Below the pieces are notes generated by a model that was given only the letters and a program-made list of their open reading frames with translations, did not search any database and was not told the DNA's origin. From Corythucha ciliata (Eukaryota > Arthropoda > Insecta > Hemiptera > Tingidae): DNA of 64,000 nt. The translations under genes were made by a program, and so were the position numbers. The stretch lies in NCBI GenBank assembly GCA_038030265.1, contig CM075938.1, positions 11,757,009 to 11,821,008 of the forward strand, read 5' to 3'. This document shows, in pieces, positions 1 through 12,135 of this stretch; within the stretch, counting starts at the first letter, position 1; each line of letters begins with the position of its first letter.

Positions 1-527
1 CGTAGTGGGCAATGGCCCCTGGCAGACGATCATTTTCGTAATCATCTCCATTAAACCTTTCGAATAAGACCAGTTAATACAGGACTATGATCTTCGGTTA
101 ATCATCTTTGCTGTGTGCAGTTTGACTGATCACTGAAGGCAAATGCCCCTGGCAGATGGCGGCAGACGATCACATTCGTAATCAGCCCCATGAAACCTTT
201 CGAACGAGGCTAGTTTCAGGACTATGATCTTCCGGTTAATTATTTCCCCTCTGAGCAGTTTGACTGGTCACTGAGGGCAAGTGCCCCAGGCAGACGATCA
301 TTTTCGTATTCAGCAACATAAAACCTGTTGCATAAGACCATTTTACGGACTTCGTTCTTCCGGTTAATTAAAATTCCCCAACTTTCGTGAGTTTGGCGAG
401 CCACTGAGGGCAAATGCCCCAGGCAGACGATCATATTCGTAATCAGCTCCATAAAACCTTTCGAATGAGACCAGTTTCATGACTACGTTCTTCCGGTTGA
501 ATGGGAATGTCGCCAGCTCGCGGTCTA
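1..527. repeat. ~130-bp tandem repeat, about four copies
   Basis: The word GGCAGACGAT recurs at about 21, 161, 289 and 422, giving a unit of roughly 130 bp. Each unit continues with a degenerate stretch resembling TTTCGTAATCAGC, then CCATAAAACCTTTCGAA, a word near GGACTATGATCTTCCGG, and GTTTGACTGGTCACTGAGG. A further diverged copy lies near 2,550-2,650 and was split by the hAT-like element that follows. No gene is supported; the short open frames here are repeat read-through. Confidence 0.85.
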
Positions 528-529
528 TA

Positions 530-1862
530 TGGGATGGTCCTGTTAATTTGATGAAAACGGCTATTAGATAAACTAGTTTTGTTAACTTATCACAGGTAAT
601 TTGAAAAATAGCTTGAACTAATGTGTCTTTAACCGTTTTACGGCTCATTTTACGTCAAAGTTAGCTGTAGATGAGGATGTTCGGCCTGTCCAACCCGAGA
701 ACTGTAATGATCGCGGGGACATGGAAACAAGCGTTCTCATAGCAAAAATTGCTCATGAAATGGTCCCAGGCAACGAAGAAATTCCAGCGGAACCTTTTTT
801 CCCCTCGGGTTACTGAAGCAAGCCGAAAACATAACCGTGTTGAGGGGTGTATTGAGCATTGAGGGCAGAAAAAGGGCTCCGAATAACTTAGTTTTTGGGA
901 GTTCATGGTGAGGTTCTCTCTTCTACTCATTATTTGATAGCTCTACGAGTTTGAGCCAAAAAATGTGAATAAAAAAGCCGATGAATCACGCCAAGTATAT
1001 CCCATCTTGCTCATTCCTCTCACTTTTTTTGATGCTGAGGTCGATATCTTCATGAAAAATGAATCGATTTCATTTTATGACTAGGTCATTCGAAATCTTA
1101 TGAAATGAGGAGTTTCGGCCTGAAACTAAAAGAGCTACCTTCACTTCAAGAAATCTGCGATAACTTCGTCCGAACATTGTTAGGATATTTCTTAGGCACG
1201 TTTTCTATTACAGAACGAGAATTTTTTTCGACTTATTTGATATTGGACTTCTATGAGAAATAACGCGTCAGAAAGGTAATTTCGAACACTTTCCAACCCA
1301 CTCCTCAGTTGTAGCGTGGAGACAAATAATTTTCCTACAACAGTAGTTTTTAAAGAGATTAACAACTAACGGCATCATATCATATATCATCATATCGGTG
1401 CATGGTTAGTAATAGGCGCAGGTAAAAGAGGGTTAGTGTTCTAGGGTTAAAGAGATTAACATCTAACAAAAAACACCAAAGAACTGTAATTATCTGTACG
1501 ACTGCAGTCGCATTGCAGGTAAATCACGTTGCCCACCACGCAAGTAAAAGTTCTGCAGTACGTTTTCGGCTTGCTTCAGTAACCCGAGGGGAAAAAAGGT
1601 TCCGCTGGAATTTCTTTGCTGCCTGGGACCTTGTCATGAGCAATATTCGCTATGAGAACACTTGTTTCCATGTCCCCGCGATCATTACAGTTCTCGGGTC
1701 GGACAGACCGAATATCCTCATTTACTACTAACTTTGACGTAAAATGAGCTGTAAAACGGTTAAAGACACATGAATTCAAGCTATTTTTCAAATTACCTGT
1801 GATAAGTTAACAAAACTAGTTTATCCAATAGCCGTTTTCACCAAATTAACAGGACCATCCCA
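530..1862. mobile_element. TA-flanked foldback DNA element with ~300-bp inverted arms
   Basis: Bases 530 to about 833 match the reverse complement of about 1563-1862 over roughly 300 bp. The tips read TGGGATGGTCC and GGACCATCCCA, with TA directly outside both ends (528-529 and 1863-1864). The ~730-bp centre shows no transposase. A TA target duplication and long inverted repeats fit a non-autonomous Tc1/mariner-like or other TA-targeting foldback element. The arms have diverged, so it is not recent. Confidence 0.8.
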
Positions 1863-2645
1863 TAAGAATACAGTTTCTCCTACTGTGTGTATCTCGACAT
1901 ACACACAGAATGGAAATTTGGCGAGTATCATTTCTGTTTTTTGTAAAGAGAATTTCACGATGATTAACTTCTTTTATGCATCAATGTCGTAACGTCAACG
2001 GCGAGGACGCTACAACGCATTGTTCACAAAAAGCAGTGAAGGGGTTCGAGAATAGTGTCACTTTTAACGCTATTATCTCTTTAGCGGTTGAAGCTACAAA
2101 AAACTTGTCGAAGACTAATTTTTGAGGAATTTTTTCATCTTTGTTTTGTTATCCCATGAGTGTTTGGGTGGAACCTACAGTTTACGAACTACAGGTAATA
2201 AAGTGAAAAATTATGCACGTTTTGCTACGTCCAGCAGCTAGCTCGTGAGCTAGAGGCGGGGACTTTTGAGTACGCCATCTCCAGACCCCTCCGAACAAAT
2301 CCCAATCACAACTTTAGAGTTACCAGCTGGTTCAATCTACTACCTTTCTTTTACTAGACTATACACATTATTATTATTATTATTATTATTATCATTACTA
2401 TTATCATTATTGTGCGATATTATTCCAATGCGTGAGCGGAGAAATTGAAAATAAAGTCTCCTTCAGAACATGGAAAATAAATCTGAAATTTCGGGGGGGG
2501 GGGGGTCCGGACCAGCTGGACCCCCCCCCCTGGCTACGCGCCTGCTGAGGGTGAATGCCCCAGGCAGACGATCATACTCGTTACCTACTCGGAACCTATA
2601 AGTTCTTTCGGTTAAATCAAGTCTCATGTGGGAGTTTGACTGGTA
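1863..2645. other. Intergenic, with microsatellite and facing G/C runs
   Basis: No gene is seen. There is a TTA microsatellite at about 2368-2411, a run of 13 G at 2493-2505, and a run of 10 C at 2521-2530, with a short stem (GGTCC/GGACC) between them. A diverged copy of the ~130-bp repeat begins near 2550. Confidence 0.6.
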
Positions 2646-2653
2646 CTCAGGTC

Positions 2654-4367
2654 CAGGCGCGGATCCAGCAGGGGGCTAATGGGGCTTTAGCCCCCCCCCC
2701 CATTGGGCTGAACCTCCCCTAAATTTGCCTAAACCCCACGTCTTCAAAGCCAAATTTCCGAGTTTTCAAACAATCTCAAAAGAAAATTCGTGAGAACAAA
2801 GGGGGTAGGGCTTGCCACCATTCATGACCAATTCTATACATGACTAGAATTTCCGCTTGGGAAGGCTATACACTCAGCAAAGTTATCTTATTTTGTGTTA
2901 AAGAAGTAAATTAATTAACTGACTTTACCCGGACGACACGGAAAGGCAAAGCCTGACACAATTCGAGCTTAGAGAAAAAATAGGCTCCCCGACGGGATTT
3001 GAGCCCGTTACGGGTTTTTCTCGAAGCTCGAATTGTGTTAGGCTTTGCCTTTCCGTGTCGTCCGGGTAAAATCAGTTAATTAGTTTACTTCTTTAATTAT
3101 AACACTGGCGACAGAAACCCTAGTATCAATTATTTTGTGTATTTTTCAACTCATCTGCCGAGCTCCGTTGCAGCGTCGGATCTAGACCTTTAGGGCCCCA
3201 GAAGAAGATCAAGAAAAGTTGTATACTGTCGAAAAGTGTCAACAAATAATCGGGACATACGCAGATACATCAGACGTGAATGCAGTGGGGTGAATTCCAA
3301 GCTGTTTCCCGGGGGCAAATTCGCTCTATTCTAGCTTCTTCTATACAGAAATACAGGATCCGCATTACAATCGTTGTTTCAAATCCCCAAAATTTGATTT
3401 TCTCGACCAATAACGGGTCATTTGGCTGATGATATGGCTGTATACGCTATATAGAGACCGATTTTTCATCACGAACTCACAATGCGATCAGAAATTGCGA
3501 CTTAGCCTCAAAATATAGAGGTACATTATATAAGCCAAGGACTGACTAGTTGACTGATGAAAATTTAGTCTTTCAAACTGGATATTTTGCCTCACAAAAA
3601 TTAAACATTAACCTCATGATTTTGCTCCGTAGGCACACGTTTCTCTACAAAAATCACAATTTGTCAGTTGTCACAGAAAATCCCACCGTAACGTTCAAAC
3701 TTTTCCTAGACACTTAGTTCTTCAAGTACTATGTACCATAATAGAGAAGAATAGAACCAAGAACATTAGCTCTAAAGGTCCCACAATGCTCCTCGCCAGG
3801 TGGGGCCTTAAATCGGTAAAGGTAAAATTCAGTTTCTTGGCCAAAAAACTGGAAATTTTGTGGCGTGATATTCATACTAGAAAATATTACCCAGTTCCCG
3901 GAACCGGTTAACACCGGTTTTGTACATTACACGAGCAATCTTAGCACCTTGGACTAATTGTTTGGTCACAAAACCGATTCAGCTCTTTGAACTGGCCCTT
4001 GGTTAATGAAACCGTGGTTATTTCGCCCTTCTTTTGGCAATAGTTGCCTCCAATTTTAACTTTTTTTCTTCGTACAACTTTAATTGTTAAAAAATATGTT
4101 CACCAACGCTATTATGCTAGAAAAATTTGATCTTAGCGGTCTTTGATATTTCAATGGAAAAATATACTCCGGCGGTCTTTGATATTTCAACGGAAAAATA
4201 TACCTACTCCTGTCCGAGAAAAAAACTGCTACAAAATTCGACAAATCCTTTAAATGTAAAATAGATTATGTGATTTTTATCCTCCTACCGCGGATTATGG
4301 TGAGGGGTGGGGGTGGGGGAATTTCAGTCTAGCCCCCCCCCTTGACGAAATCCTGGATCCGCGCCTG
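2654..4367. mobile_element. Non-autonomous hAT-like transposon with perfect TIRs and 8-bp target duplication
   Basis: The left end CAGGCGCGGATCCAG (2654-2668) is the exact reverse complement of the right end (4353-4367). The 8-bp sequence CTCAGGTC lies directly outside both ends (2646-2653 and 4368-4375). An 8-bp duplication and CAG-starting ends are the hAT signature. The 1,714-bp body contains no recognisable transposase. It has G/C runs just inside its ends and a nested foldback with a tRNA-like core at 2898-3095. The insertion interrupts a copy of the ~130-bp repeat. Related worn ends (GGATCC-G-GCCTG type) occur near 54,270 and 60,270. Confidence 0.9.
2898..3095 (-). repeat. Foldback with tRNA 3'-half-like core
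   Basis: Arms of about 70 bp (2898-2967 and 3026-3095) are near-perfect inverted repeats. On the minus strand the spacer holds a T-arm-like hairpin: stem ACGGG/CCCGT with loop CTCAAAT (2992-3008). It is followed by CGGGGAGCC and a T-rich tail. No D or anticodon arm is visible, so only a 3' tRNA half is preserved. The tail resembles that of the tRNA-like sequence at 38,806-38,879. Confidence 0.6.
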
Positions 4368-4539
4368 CTCAGGTCTATAAAACCGGCCGAATGAGACCAG
4401 TCTCTGTTAGAAAAAATTCCGACTTCGGTTTTTGGATTTCATCCTAAAATTATTTTTATCGTAAAGCACTCAGAAAAATACGCAAACGTTATATGCATGT
4501 ATGACCTAAAATGCACAGTTTGGCTAAAGAATGACTTCG

Positions 4540-5740
4540 TTGACAGGTTAGATTCAAAAAGTAAAAATTTTGGATTTTTGAATAAGCTCTCTGTCAGTGG
4601 AAAATTTGTACATAAAAATGAATACCAATGGTTTTGAGCAACCAAAACCTGAAAAAAATTGGTTTTTATTGAGCCAGATCCATGAAAATGTGTCTTTTTT
4701 TTTATTTGCGAAATTGGTTTCTGGAGTGAGCCAAAACCGAGTAATTGATTTTTAGAGGCAGACCTCCACCTCAATGGGGTTTTGGCGAGATAAATACTCG
4801 AAATTACTTCTTTTAATAGTGGACGGAGGGAATCGGACCTGTGATATCGGCGAACTTTTTTTTTTTTGTGATCTCGACCTGCGAAAATTGTTTTTCAGCG
4901 AGTGGAAAACGCAAAATTTTTTTAGTGAGCTATAGTCTAAATCATTAAATTGCTTTTTTAGTGAGCCAGGCACGCGGACATGTTTTTTTGGTAACGTCAT
5001 CAATGTCAATTTGGTAAAATCGGGACTTTAAAGACAGTAGTTCTTAGTGAGCAAGTCCTGCAAACATTTTTTTTTTTAGTGTGCAAATCCGAGAAAATAT
5101 TTTTGAATTAGTTTTAGCAACAAAAATCCACGGAATTGATTTTAAAGGGAGCCAGAACCGCGAAAATTGGGTTTTGGGAGAATAATTCACAAAAGGAACT
5201 CAAGGCGTGTTGAACTAAACTCATTAATTAATATAACCCTAAAATCCACGAAGTGGTTTTTGGAAGCGAAATCCTAGAAATTGTTTCCAAGTGAGCTAGA
5301 CCTTCAAAAATGAATCTTAGGCGAGGTGAACCCGCAAAATTGACTCTTGAATTAGAGATTAGACTACCCCGGGAAATTGACTTTTCAGGAACAAATAACC
5401 GCAAAATTGGGTTTTAAGCAAGAAAAAAAACGTGAAATTGATTCTTGAAATAATGAAATCAGACTTTGTGGTTTTTAGTGACCCTAATCCGTGAAAGTAG
5501 TTTTTTTTTAACGTACGAAAACAATGGAATTGGTTTGTGCATTACCCAACCACACATAATTGATTATTTAGTGGGCTAGACCCGCGGAAATTGGTTTTCA
5601 GCGAGATGAATCAACAAATTTCTTTTTCAGCGAGCGAAATCCGAGAAATTACTGATGGTTTTTCCAAGAAATTACTGGTTTTTCAGCTACAAAAATCGAA
5701 GAAACTTGATTTTTGTGATCCCAACCGGGGAAAATGAACC
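4540..5740. repeat. Degenerate tandem array, ~45-bp unit
   Basis: Variants of a phrase like AATTGATTTTT-GTGAGC followed by CCGCGAAA recur about every 40-50 bases for 1.2 kb. Copies are strongly diverged. Open frames on the minus strand here (111 and 85 codons) are low-complexity read-through and are not called as genes. Confidence 0.7.
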
Positions 5741-6229
5741 AAGTACAACCGAACCACCGTGTTCGGCCTTCAATCAGTCAGGTCAATCAGAGGGGGGGGT
5801 ATGGGGATAGATCCCCCCCCCCCAGAGCTATACAAGGATACGAACGAAGGGACACCAGTACCAATAACGCTCTAAAGAGCTCCATAAAATCTCCAAACAT
5901 GAGTGTTTCTCGATGAAGTTATGGCTTAGCAGATTTTCTCGACTTTAAGCAGCCCGAAAAGGTCCGCGTGCGTCCAGCTGCTTCCTTGGACTTCAGACCC
6001 TACGCAGTAGCTTACCGAGGTAGGGGCGAGAGGGGCGGACCGCCCCGGGCCTCCTATCAGGCGGGGCCCCCGAAAAGCTTAAATACGAAAAAATTAGGAT
6101 TTTTAGGTTATCCATGGATGTAGGTATGTGAAGAGATCGGACGTATGGACAGCGATTTGCCTACTTTCTACGTTTCGTTAGGTCCATAAGCACAGTAAAG
6201 TGCCGATCGGCACTTTGCAACTTGCTGAT
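5741..6229. other. Spacer with facing G and C runs
   Basis: No gene is seen. G8 at 5792-5799 faces C11 at 5813-5823 across a 13-base loop. A GC-rich stretch at about 6020-6075 may be a worn repeat end. Confidence 0.4.
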
Positions 6230-7335
6230 GATGCGGCAACAAATTGAAAAAATCGCTAATATTCGTGGCTATATGTATATAACTGCGAAAAGGCGCTGAT
6301 CCGGGGTCTCGCGATGCAACTTCCAGACTAAAATTGAGAGAAAATCACTGATTCGCGGTGTATGCAGGCCATTCTACAAATAAATTGTGGAAATCAACGC
6401 AAAAGTGTTGTTTTTGAACCAACCCCGCGGTTAAAAGTGAGAAAACGCGCTACAATATTGACAATAAAAGACGTCTTTAAACGGCCCATGCCATGTAAAA
6501 CAAATATTGCGTAAACTAGGGTTGTTCAATAAAATTCAACGTTTGTGAGTTGTGTATTGATGGGTTGCACAGTATAATGAACAACCCATTTTTTCATCCG
6601 TAAACATCTGGAAACGAAATATTGTACAAATTTATTCCGCAATAATTAATTATTGTACGTCTGAGGATCCCATTAGGTTAAAATTGGGCCAAAATGGCAA
6701 ATTCACTACTGAAATTGCGAAAAATCGATAATTTGCTATTTGCAGATACTAAATTGAGAAAAAACGTAAATTCCCGGATGCAATTGAACAAAATTACTAA
6801 TTCGCGGCTAAAATTTAAAAATTACCAATTAGCGCGGCTAAAAATTGCTCATGCATTGCCATAACGTAATTTGTGAAACGCCCTCTTTTTCGTGGCTAAC
6901 ATTGAGGAAAACACTTAAGAAAAACGCTAATTTTCAGGTAAAACTGAAAAAAGTGCTAATCCCCTGCTAAAAAATTGAAAAAATAGCTAATTTGCTGCTA
7001 AAATTGAGAAAAGCGCCTAAGCTCGTGGAAAATTAAGAAACTTCGCTCACGGGACAAAAACGCTATTTTGCTGCTAAAGTTGAGAAAATGCGCAAGTTCG
7101 TGGTTGGGGGGGGGGCAAAATTGCTAATCCACGGCTGAAATTGAAAACAACGGTACACGCGGCCAAAATTGAGAAAAGCACTAATTTGTTGGTAAAGTTG
7201 ACAAAATAAAGCACTCATTCATGGCTAAAATTGAGAAACTCTTGGCTTTGAACTATAGTCATCATAAGCAATAATTGGCGGATAGAAAACGTGAAATACA
7301 ACGATAATTCATGGCTAAAATAAAATAAGGAAAAG
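6230..7335. repeat. Degenerate tandem array, AAAATTGAGAAAA type, ~35-bp unit
   Basis: About thirty diverged copies of a unit containing AAAATTGAGAAAA, GCTAATTC and GCGGCTA. The same family recurs at 19,640-20,400 and 20,860-21,535, with a weaker trace at 27,600-27,720. No gene is supported. Confidence 0.8.
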
Positions 7336-8367
7336 GGTACTCGTATCATCGACATTGTCGATCTGCATCCGGGAGGATACTTCATGAGATTAGCGGACTA
7401 TAGCCTCTACTCTACTCATTCCATTACAGGGAAGGATTTATCGAAAAGAAAATTCTGGAATGTCTGGATGAATTAGGGATTAATAGTAATTTTGTTCCCG
7501 GGCGGATGGGGCCAGAAAGATGTCCGTTAGATTCAAGAGTGTGCATGCTGGGTGGACTTATATGGCTAAGAATAATGTGAAATTACCCCCTCCCTTCCCT
7601 CTAACGAGATTTCAAATTTCAATCTGATCCCCCTCTAGGACAAATTCATTCTTACGCCACTGACGTCAATGTTTAGTTGTGAAGCATTTGAGAAATTTTT
7701 TGTTTACAAACAACAAGAAAAATTGTCCCAAAGAAAACACGTTTCCCACCCCCCTCTTCACCACACGATGCATTCATTAACTAACCTATGTCGTAATCAA
7801 ACCCCCACTCAAAATGTTTAAAAAAAGCCTTGATTGATTTCAATGTTTAATGTGAGCAACAATCTTTTTCTTTTCATTAGAGGATTTTCGCCCATGAAGT
7901 TGCTTCCAGAAACATGACTAATAAGGTGATTTAGCCACGAGGAGCTCACGTTATTTAGCTATCAAAATGCAAATTTTCCCCTATTATTTCCTGAGTTTAA
8001 CTGTTCATCCCATTTCCAGGGATGAGTGACAATACCCCCGCCCACTGCCGCTGGGCCAACACCGAACAAAACAATTTACAAATTTAGTTAGCCCTGCGGC
8101 TTTAGTGAAGGAGAAAAGAAACAAAATGAACCTTAGTTGCACCATGAGCGATTTTATTCAAATTTTGGCACTCCCCCCCCCCCGTATGAGTGATACTTCA
8201 GGTCGACCGCTCGTCCCTTCCGCCCCAATTTCGGTAAGCCACTGATTAGACAATGAACTTTGTTTATGGGCTAGTTGGTTGGAAGCCAAATGGAGCTAGT
8301 AGGGACAGCCAGAATCACCAGCAACCAGCAAAAATGTTCCGCTCGATGGTGCCATCAGGTCTCATTC
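7336..8367. other. Intergenic, nothing recognised
   Basis: I find no convincing exon or RNA in this kilobase. There is an 11-C run at 8173-8183 and AT-rich sequence. Confidence 0.4.
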
Positions 8368-8369
8368 TA

Positions 8370-10040
8370 CAGGGTGTCCAATAACGAGATGCTCAGAGAA
8401 AACCCTGAGTTTGGGGTCATCATTTGGGACCAAAATGCATATTATGTGACTTTTTTAAAAATTCCTTTTAGTTTTCTCAGAATCGTCCGTTTTACGTTAT
8501 TTTGGCTTGTTGCTTCTTTTTTTCGGAATGTGCATGTTGCAAGCCTCGTAATTCTTGCTAACCCAAAACTAAGGAGCTCGTTTGAAAGAGCACACAATTT
8601 TCTTACAGAATAGTTCATTTAAATCATGATTGAACAACATTTATTTGGCATGACAGAAGCTCAAACGGAAACAAACTTCATTGTTCAAAAATTTGGAAAA
8701 TTTTGGACGTGATTTTCTAAACTTTCCTAAATTGTCGACTATTATTTTTACCACTTGAAAAAGTTCCTATTTTAGTGAGCTTTCGAATGATCTTTATTCA
8801 CTTTTTGATATTCGTCCATTTTGGTAGGAGTAATTAGGCAAAATGTCTGAAAAACCTCAGGCGACACGTGCAAAATGAGTTACAAGAGACAAATTTTTTT
8901 CGGGTGTCTTTTCACTGAAATTGGTTTTCAACAAGAACAACGATCTGAAAACGACTATGTATGTTTATGTAGAACCGGTGACCAAAGAGGAGAGCGCCTA
9001 TAGGCAAGAAAGTGGCCCTAAAAATTGCACCGGAACTAACACAACAATTTTCTCTGCTACACTCTCCTCACAGCTCTCCTCTTTAGTCACCGCTCCTACA
9101 TAAACATATTAAGGAAATAAAGATAATTTATGTTATCCAAGCTTTCTTGAGTCAGTAATGAAGAGGAGAGGCAAGAAATAAGATTAATGAAATATGTAAT
9201 TAAGCATGCATAAAGCAGTAGCCGTAGAAGCCTACATTGTCTGTCTTCCATCGTTGAGGTTCGTCAAAAACGGACCGGATTCTGCTGCTCCCCATCTTCA
9301 GCGTTTGTTTTCCCAACTGAAACTCGTTGGTATCAGTTGGGAAAGCACGTTGGAGCTCCGCAGGGTTTCTTCTCAGCTTGTTGCTCGCCGATATTATCCG
9401 GGCTTGTAGCCTAGAGGCGCTCTCCTCTTTGGTCACCGGTTCTACATAAACATACCCTTAGTGTTTTCAGATCACTGCTCCTGTTGAAAACCAATTTCAG
9501 TGAAAAAACACCCGAAAAAAGTATGTCTCATGTAACCCATTTTGCTCGTGTCACTTGAGGTTTTTCAGACACTTTGCCTAATTTCTCCTACCAAAATGGA
9601 TGGATACCAAAAAGTGAATAGATCATTCGAAAGCTCACTAAATTAGGAAGTTTTTCCAGCGATAAAAATAATAGTCGACAATTTAAGAAAGTTTAGAAAA
9701 TCACGTCCGGAATTTTCTAAATTTTTGAAAAATGAAGTTTGTTTCCGTTTGAGCTTCTGTCATGCCAAATAAAAGTTGTTCAATCATGATTTAAGGGAGC
9801 TATTCTGTAAGAAAATATTGTGCTCTTTCCAACGAGCTCCTTAGCTTTGGGTTTGCAAGAATTACGAGGCTTGCAACAAGCACATTTCGAAAAAAAGAAG
9901 TAACAAGCCAAAGTAACGTAAAATGGACGATTCTGAGAAAACTAAAAGGGATTTTTAAAAATGTTACATAGACATTTTGGTCCCAAATGATGGCCCCAAA
10001 CTTTGGTTTTTCTCTGAGCATCTCGTTATTGGACACCCTG
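8370..10040. mobile_element. TA-flanked foldback element with CAGGGTGTCC ends
   Basis: Bases 8370 to about 9003 are an inverted copy of about 9413-10040. The tips are CAGGGTGTCC and GGACACCCTG, flanked by TA (8368-8369 and 10041-10042). CAGGGTGTCC-type ends with TA targets are common in mariner-like elements. The two arms carry matching open frames (8275-8613 plus, 9800-10036 minus), which shows that those frames belong to the arms and are not genes. A third inverted copy of the inner ~38 bp (TATGTTTATGTAG...GGTGAC..AAAGAGGAGAG) lies at about 9075-9112, so the inner end is itself a smaller hairpin. Confidence 0.8.
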
Positions 10041-10042
10041 TA

Positions 10043-11967
10043 TAGTTCACGAGACGAGACCTTCGCATGAAGTTAGTCTCGACCACGTTTATACCCCCCC
10101 CCCTCCCCCGAACTGTCTCTTTCCCGTCATCCGCAAGTTAAAAAAAAAACGTTCTTCTCCTGCTATAGGCAATTGTACAATACACAAACAGTAAAACTGG
10201 GAGGGGGCGGATCACGGTGTGCTAACGGCTCCACCCTCCATACCACTACGACAGTTCAACCCTTTTATGAGCTTAAAAAAACTCGGTCACAAAGAAGAAA
10301 TTTTCCACAGGGAATTCGACAGAGGGACCTTGTGGGGTCATCGGCCATTCTAAAAATAAATTCTTGGAAGAAATTAGTGAGATTTTGAATAGAGTAAAAA
10401 CTTAACGTCTTTGTTAACGTTCGAAGGTTGATAATGGTATGGAACAGCTCATTGGTGGAATTTTAGACCTGAACGTTTTTATTTTTTGCGTGATACAAAA
10501 TTACCCTATAAACGGAATAAAAAAACGTAATTGTCATGAGTTAGATTTGAGTGAGCGATAATAACGATAGAACATTTTCCAGAAAAGAATTTGACACCCT
10601 TGATTAAGCCACGTGGGGTCGGCCGTTGAGGTTTGGCCTCATAGTGGGTGGGCGGTGGGCCGCCTTTAGTTCTTGCTTCATTGGTGAGACAACTATTGAA
10701 ACTGTTTTTTATGTGTGTGTTTTTCCCTTATGTACAAGCCAACGAGACGAAATCGTCAATGTTGCCAGGAGTGGTGTCGAGGGGGAGAGGAGTGAGGGCG
10801 GGCGAGAACGATAGCGAGAGTAGGCCTCCACTCCTATTGTAGGATAAGGTCTTCGTCACTCCCACATGCTCAATCCCCGAAAATATACTCCGTGAGCCCG
10901 TTTTCTCTTCGCTGCTGTCTCTTTAGTTTAGAAGGAGGACGTTCCGTCGAGGACCATTAAAAAAAGATCCTTCGACGGATGATTCAGAAGAAATTGTCTT
11001 CGTCATCGTCGTGGGAGGGTATAGGCGTGTCGAAAGGCTAGGGCGAAACTAATGTTTTCAAACTTCTCAAAAGAGATTTTTTTTAAAGGGCAGGGGCGGT
11101 TTTATAGAGGAGTGAAAAAGGTCGGTGACTCCCCGAGGGCGATCCTCTCCTTGGGCGTGTTGAAGTGAAAACGGTACTATGCCGCTACGGCGCCAATCAG
11201 TGGATGTGGGCCGGCCGAACCACGAAAGGGGGAGAATCTTCCCCCCGAGCTTTTCCCTCATTAAAATAATTTTTAAAAAATGTTTCTTCGGCAGGAAACA
11301 TAAGATAAATGCCATTTGTTTGATGGATAAACAACTAACAGAACATAACGGTCCTCTATAATAAACTCAGGAAAAAAGGATATACAAACGAAAACAAAAG
11401 TTGAGGAGATATAACAAAAAATGAAAAGGATCGTGAAAGGAGGATGAGGTTTGGGATATTGATTACGGCGGAAGGATACACTCACACTCGAAAAGAGCGA
11501 GAGGGGTCACAAGGGGTGACCTTGTCGTATTCCCAAGTTCACATTGCTCCCGAGGGTGGAAAGTGGTAAAGTGGTAACAATGGCCGCATGGGAGGGAACG
11601 GAGCAAACTCGGAAGGGTATCGAGATTGAATTTAAACTCGATAGTGCGGTTAACTAACGTTTTAAAAAAAAACATATCACGTCTGTTGGTGGTTTTCGAG
11701 GCTTTCAAGTCACGAAAATGACAAAATATTATAATTTTCAATTAGAGGATTGGGACTGAATTGAGCTAACTCGGAAAATAACCTTAAATTCACTGTCGAT
11801 TGGATAAAAATCGATGCAAAGCTGCGCAACTACACGAAGTTAAACCCCCCACCCCTACCAATACGTACAAAGTTCAGTTCTCCCTAAAGCAGTTGTAGTA
11901 CTACAATGCTCTACACTGATCAAGTTATCCGAGCCAAACACTCGCGTACGCGTATGTGCACCATAGA
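10043..11967. other. Intergenic / 5' flank of the Sp gene
   Basis: No exon could be proven. Purine-rich and GC-rich stretches near 10,770-10,830 and 11,170-11,240 could hold promoter or untranslated exons of the downstream Sp gene. C10 lies at 10,094-10,103. Open frames here are short and unconserved in appearance. Confidence 0.35.
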
Positions 11968-12003
11968 ATGAGCCCTACGAAATCTAAAACACCTACGAAT
12001 CAG
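11968..12003 (+). other. Candidate 5' exon of the Sp gene
   Basis: ATG plus eleven codons (MSPTKSKTPTNQ) run directly into a strong donor (CAG|GTAAGA). It lies just upstream of the Sp gene. It ends in phase 0, whereas the next exon can only be entered in phase 1 or 2 from the visible AGs (12133, 12135). Either a small exon is missing or this is untranslated. Confidence 0.3.
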
Positions 12004-12135
12004 GTAAGAATCGTTTGTTTCAATCCTTTTTCGGCTCATGAAAACACCGCGAAGTGTCGTTTGCGAGGATTAAGGGAGGGAAACGGTATAAAAAATAATA
12101 AGAAGAAAGGGGGCTGGTATGTGTAATTTTGAGAG

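Noticed and set aside
4439..5009. Minus-strand ORFs of 111 and 85 codons
   Set aside because: Degenerate tandem repeat read-through.
6230..7335. Regularly spaced repeats considered as a CRISPR-like array
   Set aside because: Units are diverged, spacers are not unique and the genome is eukaryotic.
8275..10036. Two similar ORFs (112 and 78 codons)
   Set aside because: They are the two inverted arms of one foldback element.
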